50,844 bases of DNA, taken from NCBI GenBank assembly GCA_016235455.1, contig JACRKZ010000121.1:1-50844 (forward strand), given 5' to 3'. Under the pieces are notes generated by a model. That model was not told the DNA's origin. It saw only the letters and a list, made by a program, of their open reading frames with translations, and searched no databases. The translations under genes and the position numbers were made by a program. Positions 43,913 through 50,844 of this stretch are shown in pieces. The DNA comes from Armatimonadota bacterium. Its GTDB lineage: Bacteria; Armatimonadota; UBA10988. How positions within the stretch are numbered: the first letter of the stretch is position 1; each line of letters starts with the position of its first letter.

Positions 43913-46069
43913 CTACTTGGCCGCTGGCTTGGGCGCCGCCGCAGGCGGGACAGCCGGGGCCGGCTTGGGCGCGGACGGCGGGTCGAACGTCAGCAACTCG
44001 CCGTTGGGCCGGAGCAGTCGGATGACGAAGCCCCAGTCGCCCTGTTCCTGCAGCACCTTGGCGAGCAGCCGGTTGCGGCCCGGCCGCAACCTCACGTTCA
44101 CCGTATCCTGGTCTGGAACCAGCGACCGTGCCGGCTCCACGCAGTAGACCTCGTCGCCGTTGAGCCAGAGGATGCAGCCATCGTCGGAGCCGACGCGCAA
44201 CTGCGCGTCCTGCGCGGCGTGCACGGTGATCTCGGTGTAGGCGTACACCGCCACCTCGGTGTTCGGCGTGAACAGCGGCAGCAGGTTGCAGATGCCCGAC
44301 GGGTCGTTGATCGGCTGCCAGCGCCAACGCAGTTGCTTGCCGTCCACGGGCACCGGCGCGGCGACGTTGACTTCCTTCTCGGGCGCGTAGGACTGGTGCG
44401 CGGCAGCGTTGTTGTTGTTGGCGAAGGTGCCCAGCAACCACCAGCGCGTCAGGCAGCCGCGCTCGCGCGCCGGCTCGGGAATCACGTCGAGTTCCGCCAA
44501 CCGGGCCGAGGCCAACGGGCTGAGCTGGCGGTCGCCGCCGGCGAGGATGGCCTGGAAGACGGCGATAGCTTCCTTGCGCTTGCCCTTGGCGGACAACTGC
44601 TCGCCGATGGCCAGCGCCACCTCGCCGGCGGCCGGGCCGAGCACCTGATGGCGCACCATCGGCTCCACCACCGGCCACAGCTCCGGGCTGGCCACCGGCG
44701 TGAGCAGAGTCAGGCCCAACACGCGCAACGCATCGTTGTCGGCCAGCCGCAGGCCCTGCAGCAGCGCCGCGCGACCGGCGTCGGGGTCCTTGGCGCAGAG
44801 CCGGCCGCCGACCAGCAGCAGCGCGCGCGCCGTGAGTGTGCGCAGGTCGCCCTGCTCCTTCTCCCACTGCGCGGCCAGCGGCTTGATCGCCGCGGCGGAG
44901 CCGTGCCGACCCAGCGCCAGCAGCACCGCGCGCCGCACGGCGGCATCGGTGCTGTCGAGCAGGGAGACGAAGACCGGTGTGGCCTTGTCCTCGGCGCGCT
45001 CGGCCAAGGCCAGCACCAGCGCCATCTGCGTCTCAGGCTTGGCCTGCGGCAGCGCGACCGCCAATTTGTCCGTGACTTCGGGGCCTTCCAGCCCGGCCAG
45101 CACCTGCCGCGCATGTTGGCGGACGGCGGCCGACGCGTGCTCCAAATCGGCCACGAGCCGAGTCACGGCGGCGCCGCTGGACACCTGGGCCAGCGCGCTC
45201 AGGGCGGCGCAGTGGTAGTGCGGGGTCAGCCCGCTAGTCAGCCAGCCGGTCAGCTTGGCGGCGGCGGCGGCTTTGTCCTCCAGCCGCGGCACGAGGTCCA
45301 GCAGCGCATCGATGGCGGCATCGCGGCGGCGGGCGTCGCGGTTGGTCCACAGCGCCTCCAGCGCCGGCACCACCTGCGGGTCGCCGATCAGGCGTAGCGC
45401 CTCGATGGCGGCCAGTGCGGTCTGGGTGCGCCGCTCGCCGAGCCGTCCGACGATCATGGGCAGCGCCTCGCGGTCGCCCTTGGCGCCCAGCGCCACCACC
45501 AGCGCGTTGGTCCAGCCGGCATCGCTGTTGGTTAGCAACGCCGCCTGCAGCCCGCGCCGCAGGGCGCGCAGGCTGTCGGTGCCCGGTATGGTGACCAGCG
45601 CGCGCCGCGCGGGCTCGCGCCACAGGGGCTCGGCCAGCAGGCTCTCCAGGGCGGCCACGGCGTCGGGTGTGCCCTGGCGCGCGCACAGGTCGAGTAGCAG
45701 GCGCTTGACGGCATCGGCAGGCCCAGGGTTGGCCTCGAGCGCGGTGGCGACGGCCTTGACCAGCTTGGCCCGACGCGGCCCGACGGCCGAACCGATGAGG
45801 TAGTCCAGCACCCGCATGGCCGCGCGCGCCGTGGCCTGGTCGCCGGCGGCGGCGAGGTCCAGCAGTACCGGCACGTTTTCTGGCCCCAGCAGCCCAATGC
45901 ACGGCTGCACTTCGCCCCACTGCTCGGCGCGAATGGCCACACGCGCGACGATCTGGTCGGCCGGCATGGGCTCAACACCGGGCTTGGGCGCGTCTTGCGC
46001 GGCGAGCGCGCTGGCCACCAGCAGCGCCGCGCCGACGAGCCATGGTGACCAGAGGGGCTTACCACGCAT
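43913..46069 (-). CDS. Secreted HEAT-repeat protein with C-terminal WLNG domain
   Basis: 718 residues with a signal peptide (WLVGAALLVASALAAQDAPK). About 45-540 are tandem HEAT-type helical repeats (ALEALWTNRDARRRDAAIDA, VTRLVADLEHASAAVRQHAR, VFVSLLDSTDAAVRRAVLLAL). The C-terminal 130 residues hold a beta-sandwich-like domain with RVGSDDGCILWLNGDEVY and LAKVLQEQGDWGFVIRL, shared with the ThuA-HEAT and metalloprotease genes of this window. ATG 46069 gives the clean signal peptide; the 16 codons upstream are rejected. Its start overlaps the upstream dehydrogenase stop by 11 bases. It is the last gene of the operon. Likely a periplasmic or surface binding scaffold, with no enzymatic motif. Confidence 0.82.
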   Translation of the reverse strand: MRGKPLWSPWLVGAALLVASALAAQDAPKPGVEPMPADQIVARVAIRAEQWGEVQPCIGLLGPENVPVLLDLAAAGDQATARAAMRVLDYLIGSAVGPRRAKLVKAVATALEANPGPADAVKRLLLDLCARQGTPDAVAALESLLAEPLWREPARRALVTIPGTDSLRALRRGLQAALLTNSDAGWTNALVVALGAKGDREALPMIVGRLGERRTQTALAAIEALRLIGDPQVVPALEALWTNRDARRRDAAIDALLDLVPRLEDKAAAAAKLTGWLTSGLTPHYHCAALSALAQVSSGAAVTRLVADLEHASAAVRQHARQVLAGLEGPEVTDKLAVALPQAKPETQMALVLALAERAEDKATPVFVSLLDSTDAAVRRAVLLALGRHGSAAAIKPLAAQWEKEQGDLRTLTARALLLVGGRLCAKDPDAGRAALLQGLRLADNDALRVLGLTLLTPVASPELWPVVEPMVRHQVLGPAAGEVALAIGEQLSAKGKRKEAIAVFQAILAGGDRQLSPLASARLAELDVIPEPARERGCLTRWWLLGTFANNNNAAAHQSYAPEKEVNVAAPVPVDGKQLRWRWQPINDPSGICNLLPLFTPNTEVAVYAYTEITVHAAQDAQLRVGSDDGCILWLNGDEVYCVEPARSLVPDQDTVNVRLRPGRNRLLAKVLQEQGDWGFVIRLLRPNGELLTFDPPSAPKPAPAVPPAAAPKPAAK

Positions 46070-47324
46070 AGGGCGCCCTCGGCACACGGGACAGCAGGCG
46101 GTCGGCTTCGGTGTCATCCACGAAGCGCTCCTTGGCGCCGTCCCAGGTCAGTCTGCGGCCGACGCGCAGGGCCACATTGCCCAGTTGGCTGGCGGTGGTG
46201 CTGGCATGGCCGACAGCGGCGTTGCAGGTCGGTTGCTCGCGGGTGCTCACGCACTCCAGGAACTCGTCCATCTGGCCCCTGACGCGCGGCAACTCGAAGT
46301 CGGCCGGGCCAATGGGCGCCACGCGCAAATCCTCGGGCAGGACGCGGAAACCGTTGCGGTTGACGAACAGCTTGCCGCGCGAGCCATAGAACATCACGCC
46401 GTACTCCTCGTCGGGCAGGCCGCGGAAGCTGTTCTGGCTCCAACCCAGGTGGTAACTGGGATACTCATAGGTGACGTCCATGACGATGGGCGTCTCGAAG
46501 CTGCTGGTGGCGTCGAACACGCCGCTGGCCTCCACGGTCCGCGGCCGGTCGTCGCCCATGGCCCAGTGCGCCAGATCGATCAGATGCACACCCCAGTCGG
46601 CCATCATGCCGCCGCCATAGTCCCAGTACCAACGCCAGTTGGTGTGGCAGCGCAGGTTGTTGTAGGGCGACCACGGGGCCGGGCCCAACCAGCGGTCCCA
46701 GTCGAGGCCCGGCGGTGGCGCGCTGTCGGGAACGGGCCTGGCCGCGCCGCCGCCGCCCTTCCAGCAGCGGCACAGCTCCACCTTGCCCAGCCGGCCCGAG
46801 CGCACCAACTCCACCACCGTGCGGACATGCCCGATGGCGCGTTGCTGCAGACCGACCTGCACGATGCGGCCGAAGCGCTGCGCGGTTTCGACGATCTGCC
46901 GACCCTCGCTGACGGTCTGCGCCAACGGCTTCTCGATGTAGACATCCTTGCCTGCGCGCAGCGCGCGCAGCGCGATGGGCGCGTGCCAATGGTCGGGCGT
47001 GGCGATGACCACGGCGTCGAGGGTCTCACTGCTGAGCAACTCGCGGTAGTCGGTATAGCCTTGCGGCCGGCGCGGCGTGCGCTCAACCAACTGGCGCAGG
47101 CGCTCGCTGTCCACATCGCACACCGCGCGCACCTCGGCGCGACGCAGGCGCGAGAGCTGGTCCACGTGGAACGAGCCCATCGCGCCCAGGCCGATGACCG
47201 CCACGGCAACGCGGTCGTTGGGGCCGGGCTGAGCCCGGAGCGACCGCCCCAGGCTCAAGCCCATGCCCACGGCCGACACGCGCCGCAGGAACGCTCGCCG
47301 ATCCATCTGCCAGGCTTCCGACAT
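46059..47324 (-). CDS. Second Tat-exported Gfo/Idh/MocA oxidoreductase
   Basis: 421 residues. Twin-arginine signal MDRRAFLRRVSAVGMGLSLG. Rossmann site VAVIGLGAMGSFHVDQLSR, ATPDHWHAPIALRALRAGK, EKPLAQTVSEG and the DWGVHLIDLAHWAMGDD motif with the D-x-x-x-H pair. It is closely related to the Gfo/Idh/MocA protein at 26352-27677 (same layout, WKxP or WKGG loop after KVELCR, GP..DWDRWLGPAPW), so the two may be paralogs with different sugar preferences. ATG 47324 has GAGGTGAG upstream; a TTG one codon earlier is possible. It lies 7 bases after the ThuA-HEAT gene and overlaps the HEAT gene. Confidence 0.92.
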   Translation of the reverse strand: MSEAWQMDRRAFLRRVSAVGMGLSLGRSLRAQPGPNDRVAVAVIGLGAMGSFHVDQLSRLRRAEVRAVCDVDSERLRQLVERTPRRPQGYTDYRELLSSETLDAVVIATPDHWHAPIALRALRAGKDVYIEKPLAQTVSEGRQIVETAQRFGRIVQVGLQQRAIGHVRTVVELVRSGRLGKVELCRCWKGGGGAARPVPDSAPPPGLDWDRWLGPAPWSPYNNLRCHTNWRWYWDYGGGMMADWGVHLIDLAHWAMGDDRPRTVEASGVFDATSSFETPIVMDVTYEYPSYHLGWSQNSFRGLPDEEYGVMFYGSRGKLFVNRNGFRVLPEDLRVAPIGPADFELPRVRGQMDEFLECVSTREQPTCNAAVGHASTTASQLGNVALRVGRRLTWDGAKERFVDDTEADRLLSRVPRAPYAW

Positions 47325-47331
47325 CAACCGC

Positions 47332-49368
47332 TCACCTCGGCAGCGCGAACTTCACGCCGTCCAGCCCACCTTGCTCACTGCCGAAGCGGACCGCCAGCGA
47401 CCAGTCGCCGCCGCCCTGGTCCACCTTCACCAGCATCGTGTTGGCACCCTCGCGCAGCGAGATGGTAGCGCGGTCACCGTCGCGATTGAGGCCGCGATCA
47501 CCCTTGGCGTCGTGTACCAGCTTGCCGTTGAGCCAGACCTTGCAGCCATCGTCGCTGCCCAGGCGCATCTGCACGTCCATCGCCTTCGGCGCCTCGATCA
47601 CCGCCCAGGCGTAGCCCAGGCAGTTGTCCTTGGAGGCGATGACATTGCGGAAGTTGAGCAACCCGTCGTCGCCCGCCTTGGCCGGCTTCCAGCTCGCCTT
47701 GCCGCCCTGACCGTCATAGGAGGCCGTCGCCACCGGGTTGGCTTCGGGGCCGAAGTCCTTGTCGTGATCGCGGTCGAACGGGCCGAGCACGAGCCAATCG
47801 CGGATGTACGGCGTCATGTAGCCCTTGAGGTCGAGGCCAGGCAGCTTGGCCGTGACTTCGTTGGCCGCGTTGGCCACGTTGTTGTCCTTGTCGAACAGCC
47901 GCGGCGCGATGAGCCCGCCAGCTTCGGCGCGGCCCGAGGCGCCCACCGCCCGCACGGCCGCCGCCCGGACGTTGCCGTCGGCATGGGTCAGCAGCGACCG
48001 CAAAATGGCGAACACCTCATCGCGGCCGGCCATGGCCGACAGCCGCTCGACGATGACCGGCAGCAAGGCACGAGAGGCATCGGTCGGGTTCTTGGCGGCG
48101 TCGATCAGGACCGCGGCGATGCGCTCGTCCTTGCGGCCCATGAGCGCGGTCAGCGCGGTGCGCAGCGTGGCGGCGTCGGCCGACTTGACCATGGTCAGCA
48201 GCGCGTCGGTCACGGTCGGCGTGTCGATGCCAGCCAGCACCTCGACCGCCGCCGCGCGCACGTCGGCCTGCTCGTGGCGCAGCGCGGCCAGCAGGACCTT
48301 CTCAGCCTCCGGCCCACCCTTACGGCCCACCGCCGTCACCGCGGCGCGGCGGATCTCGGTGGCGCCGTCGTTGAGCAACGGCACCAGACCGGCCGCCACG
48401 ACGCGCTTGCTACGACCCATGGCGTTGACCGCCGCCAGCCGCAAGTCCAGCGGCTGACCGGCCGCGACGTACTTGGCGATGGCGTCGGCCGCCGCCGCGG
48501 AGTCGATGGCGCCCAGCGCCCGCACCGGCTCGCCGCGCAGCGCGTCGGGCCGCTTGCCGACCATGTCGACCAGGCCCTTCACGTCGCCGGCCTTGGTCTT
48601 CTTCACGATGGCCTCATCCGACTGCCAGTCGAGCTTGGCCAGCCACTTGGCCATGCCGATGATCTGTTGGTGCATGCGCGGGTCGGCAAAGGCACCGTCG
48701 TGGTGGCCGAACCCGTTGTAGATCATGCGGCCCTGGCCGACATCCTTGCACCAGGCATTGGCATAGTAGAGGTCGGGCCGCACACCAGCGCCGCGGCTGG
48801 CATCGACCGAGCTGTTGTCGAGGCTGACCAGGACGTGCTGCTTGGTCTTGTCGAAGTCGCGGAAGACGTAGATCTCCTCGAGGAACTCGAACGACGGCGC
48901 CAGGTCGGCGAAGGCGGGATGGTCCGGGTCTTCCACCTTGAACCGCGCCACCTGGTTCCACGGATGCCCCGCGAAGTAACCGCCCAGCAGCTTGCCGTAG
49001 TCGGCCCAGTCGTAGTAGGTGTCGGTGGCGCTATGGAAGCCGGCGAAGCCGCCACCGTTGTTGATCCAATCGAGGAGGCCCTGCTTGGCCGCGGCGCTGA
49101 GGCCCAAGTCGCCCGTGGTGTAGAAGAAGATCAGGTCCCACTGGCCGATGTTGCCCGGCGCCAGATCGCCGATGTCCTCGGAAATCTTGGTCGTCCACAG
49201 GCCGGTCTGCTTGCCGACCGCATCCAGCGTGCGCCCGCACGGACCGACCGAACTATGTGCAAAGCCCTTGCTCAGGCCCAGGTACAGCATCTTCAGCGGC
49301 GGCTCCTTGGCCGTCGCGGCGCTCATCACCAGGCTTAAGCCCAGCAGGCAGCCAATCAGCTTCCTCAT
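47332..49368 (-). CDS. ThuA-like domain fused to HEAT repeats and a WLNG domain
   Basis: 678 residues with a signal peptide (MRKLIGCLLGLSLVMSAATA). Residues about 25-250 form a ThuA-like fold (class I glutamine-amidotransferase-like): VLYLGLSKGFAH-type start, LIFFYTTGDLG, WINNGGGFAGFHSATDTYYDW, GGYFAGHPWNQVARF and RMIYNGFGHHDGAF. About 260-480 are HEAT repeats (VPLLNDGATEIRRAAVTAVGR). The end (about 545-678) is the RLGSDDGCKVWLNGKLVHDA ... GGGDWSLAVRF domain. ThuA of Rhizobium acts with ThuB, a Gfo/Idh/MocA protein, in 3-keto-disaccharide metabolism, and such a protein is next in this operon. GGAGGAG before ATG 49368 fixes the start. Confidence 0.86.
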   Translation of the reverse strand: MRKLIGCLLGLSLVMSAATAKEPPLKMLYLGLSKGFAHSSVGPCGRTLDAVGKQTGLWTTKISEDIGDLAPGNIGQWDLIFFYTTGDLGLSAAAKQGLLDWINNGGGFAGFHSATDTYYDWADYGKLLGGYFAGHPWNQVARFKVEDPDHPAFADLAPSFEFLEEIYVFRDFDKTKQHVLVSLDNSSVDASRGAGVRPDLYYANAWCKDVGQGRMIYNGFGHHDGAFADPRMHQQIIGMAKWLAKLDWQSDEAIVKKTKAGDVKGLVDMVGKRPDALRGEPVRALGAIDSAAAADAIAKYVAAGQPLDLRLAAVNAMGRSKRVVAAGLVPLLNDGATEIRRAAVTAVGRKGGPEAEKVLLAALRHEQADVRAAAVEVLAGIDTPTVTDALLTMVKSADAATLRTALTALMGRKDERIAAVLIDAAKNPTDASRALLPVIVERLSAMAGRDEVFAILRSLLTHADGNVRAAAVRAVGASGRAEAGGLIAPRLFDKDNNVANAANEVTAKLPGLDLKGYMTPYIRDWLVLGPFDRDHDKDFGPEANPVATASYDGQGGKASWKPAKAGDDGLLNFRNVIASKDNCLGYAWAVIEAPKAMDVQMRLGSDDGCKVWLNGKLVHDAKGDRGLNRDGDRATISLREGANTMLVKVDQGGGDWSLAVRFGSEQGGLDGVKFALPR

Positions 49369-49386
49369 CCCATCACTCCTCCGACC

Positions 49387-50844
49387 TCAGTCGGCGATCT
49401 CACGAATCTTGATGTTGCGGTACCAGACCTCGGCGCCATGGTCCTGAATGACCAGGTGCCCCTTGGCCTCGGTGCCGAAGCGGTTCCAGTCCTTGAACTT
49501 GCTGTTCTTGTATTGTGCGTTCCAGGCGTCGCTGCCGATCTGATACTCGACGATCTTGCGGCCGTTGAGCCAGTGCTCGCCCTTGCCCTTGACCAGCCGG
49601 ATGAGGAAGTGGTTGACCTCGCCGGGCGGGTTCAGGTCCTTCTGGTCGTTGGGCGCGAACATCTCGTACAGGGCGCCACAGGAGTGGATCTCCGTGCTGT
49701 TGCGCGAGCCGTCGTCCTGGATCTGGATCTCGGGACCGCTGGCGAAGCTCGGTTCCACGTCCTCGGTGACGCGGTACATGATGCCCGAATTGCAGCCTCG
49801 GGACATGACGAAGTCGATGGCCAGCTCGAAGCTACCGTACTTCTCCTTGGTCATCAGGTCGCCGCCACCACCGCCGGCCCGCTGCCGGAGCCAGCCGTCG
49901 GCCACCAGCCAGCCGCCGGGCGTATCCTGGCGGCGGAAGCCGCGGAAGGCGTCGAGCTTCTCGCCATCGAACAGCAGCTTCCAGCCCGCGTCCTGCTCGG
50001 CGGCGGTGAGCTTGTTGGGCACGGCGCCGTCAGGCGCCTGGCGCACAGTGCCCTTCTCGGCGGGCAACCGGTTCACCGTGACCCACATCTCGCGGTTCCA
50101 CAGCGGGAACTTGGTGTCCGACACGGGCGCAATGGCCGCCTTGAGATGCAGCACCGAGCCAGCCTTGATGCCCGGTATCTCCAGGAAGAGGGTCCGTCCG
50201 TCCTCGCTGGGACTGGCCGAAACCACGCGGAGCTTCTCCATGGCCGGCGCCTGCTCGCCCCACACGCCCTGCTCGACGGCGAACAAACCCGGATCCCAGC
50301 CGGCTGGCGCCGCCAGGGGCCGCTCGAAGATCACGTCCAGACCATTGGCCAACGGTTTGGCCTGAGTGGCGAGGAAGGTGTCGGCCTCGCCCTCGACCAG
50401 CCGTTGCAGGCCGAACGGCGGCAGCGTCATCTGGTTGCCATCGCAGCCCACCAGCAGCGTTGACGATTCTGGCTGCCCGAGCACCGCGCGCGGGGTGGAC
50501 TCAAAGCCATCGCAGAGCCGCCAGACCGTGCCACCCGTGTCATCGGGCGCCACGGCCAGCAGGCCGTTGAGCCCGTCGCCGAGGAGCACGAGCCCGCTGA
50601 CCGCCGCCGGTTGGCAGGTACGCGTCAGCTTGCCGGGCGTGGGCACGACGGTGTGCGGCCCCAGGCGCCAGGTGCGATTGCCCGTGTCCACCGCGTGCAA
50701 TCGACAGAAGGCGCCCGCGGCCTCAACGATGAACAGGCCGTCGGCGTCGACCACCAGACCGAAGGGCGACGGCACCTTGTCCAGCCGACCCACCGCGCGC
50801 GACCCGGCCGGATTGAAGGCGCTCAGCCGGCACGACTTTGGGTC
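49387..50844 (-). CDS. Partial beta-propeller / DUF1080 (3-keto-disaccharide hydrolase-like) protein
   Basis: Only the C-terminal 485 residues are in the window; the frame is open to the right edge (DPKSCRLSAFNPAG...), so the gene starts beyond 50844 and any internal GTG at 50793 is not the true start. The N-terminal part in view is propeller-like (SPFGLVVDADGLFIVEAAG, SGLVLLGDGLNGLLAV), followed by a FN3-like stretch (VIFERPLAAP). The last 200 residues are a DUF1080 / 3-keto-disaccharide hydrolase-like beta-sandwich: WKLLFDGEKLDAFRGF, GGWLVADGWLRQRAGG, YGSFELAIDFVMSRGCNSGIMYR, GPEIQIQDDGSRNS and HWLNGRKIVEY. It opens the ThuA-HEAT/Gfo/HEAT operon, 18 bases ahead of ThuA-HEAT, consistent with cleavage of 3-keto glycosides. 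Confidence 0.85.
   Translation of the reverse strand, partial: DPKSCRLSAFNPAGSRAVGRLDKVPSPFGLVVDADGLFIVEAAGAFCRLHAVDTGNRTWRLGPHTVVPTPGKLTRTCQPAAVSGLVLLGDGLNGLLAVAPDDTGGTVWRLCDGFESTPRAVLGQPESSTLLVGCDGNQMTLPPFGLQRLVEGEADTFLATQAKPLANGLDVIFERPLAAPAGWDPGLFAVEQGVWGEQAPAMEKLRVVSASPSEDGRTLFLEIPGIKAGSVLHLKAAIAPVSDTKFPLWNREMWVTVNRLPAEKGTVRQAPDGAVPNKLTAAEQDAGWKLLFDGEKLDAFRGFRRQDTPGGWLVADGWLRQRAGGGGGDLMTKEKYGSFELAIDFVMSRGCNSGIMYRVTEDVEPSFASGPEIQIQDDGSRNSTEIHSCGALYEMFAPNDQKDLNPPGEVNHFLIRLVKGKGEHWLNGRKIVEYQIGSDAWNAQYKNSKFKDWNRFGTEAKGHLVIQDHGAEVWYRNIKIREIAD

Noticed and set aside
47263..49338. 691-codon rightward frame opposite ThuA-HEAT
   Set aside because: Antisense artefact: Val/Arg/Asp/His-rich without family features.
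50791..50793. GTG 50793 as true start of the DUF1080 gene
   Set aside because: The frame stays open with propeller-like residues to the right edge, so the real start lies outside.

Overview
The window comes from a high-GC, diderm (outer-membrane-bearing) bacterium. It carries a five-gene run for lipid A and Kdo synthesis and export (fabZ, lpxA, an MsbA-type exporter, waaA, lpxK), many Sec, lipoprotein and twin-arginine export signals, and a gene set typical of polysaccharide-degrading PVC-group (Planctomycetota, Verrucomicrobiota, Lentisphaerota), Hydrogenedentota or Armatimonadota genomes: exported Gfo/Idh/MocA oxidoreductases, ThuA-like and DUF1080 proteins, DUF6807 and HEAT-repeat proteins. 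The phylum cannot be fixed from this sequence alone. No tRNA, rRNA, CRISPR array, transposase or phage gene was seen. No gene-free stretch exceeds about 280 bases.

Layout. 1-4.9 kb: clpC, ilvE and a threonine-aldolase-like gene, all leftward, each with its own sigma70-like promoter. 4.9-10.4 kb: the rightward lipid A operon from a good promoter at 4950-4978. 10.4-13.0 kb: leftward TetR regulator, MFS transporter and a membrane-anchored Mrr-type nuclease, the last two overlapping by four bases. 13.1-16.6 kb: a secreted FG-GAP propeller protein with a copper-amine-oxidase-N-like tail, overlapping rqcH. 16.8-20.7 kb: a leftward, tightly coupled operon of a DUF6599 membrane protein, a Tat-exported DUF362 protein and a multi-cluster NapH-like ferredoxin membrane protein. 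20.8-21.5 kb: a divergent orphan gene resembling the N-terminal part of a GspE/PilB ATPase, preceded by a mini-ORF with a very strong ribosome site. 21.5-27.7 kb: leftward glycan/phosphate cluster (Gfo/Idh/MocA, DUF6807, GH99-like, PafA-like phosphatase). 27.8-32.6 kb: a metzincin protease and a large secreted glycosidase, convergent. 32.8-36.1 kb: a 30-residue basic microprotein with its own promoter, two membrane proteins and an unknown protein. 36.1-43.9 kb: a divergent YchF-like protein, a POTRA-TPR secreted protein, a tandem GNAT, then a sugar kinase, L-rhamnose isomerase and a YdcF-like protein. 43.9-50.8 kb: a leftward four-gene operon (DUF1080, ThuA-HEAT, Gfo/Idh/MocA, HEAT), whose first gene runs off the right edge.

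The glycan genes form two separate transcription units built on the same theme: one exported dehydrogenase plus hydrolase-type or sugar-modifying partners. That fits oxidation of sugars to 3-keto derivatives followed by cleavage. A small C-terminal domain (GSDDG...WLNG...GDW) recurs in three otherwise unrelated exported proteins here. Four different long palindromes lie next to gene ends and look like REP-type elements or terminators. The most interesting points are the microprotein at 32859-32951, the orphan GspE-N-like gene with its leader ORF, the POTRA-TPR protein without a barrel, the YchF-like protein without normal switch motifs, the DUF6599-DUF362-ferredoxin operon, and the covarying double hairpin at 16660-16782.
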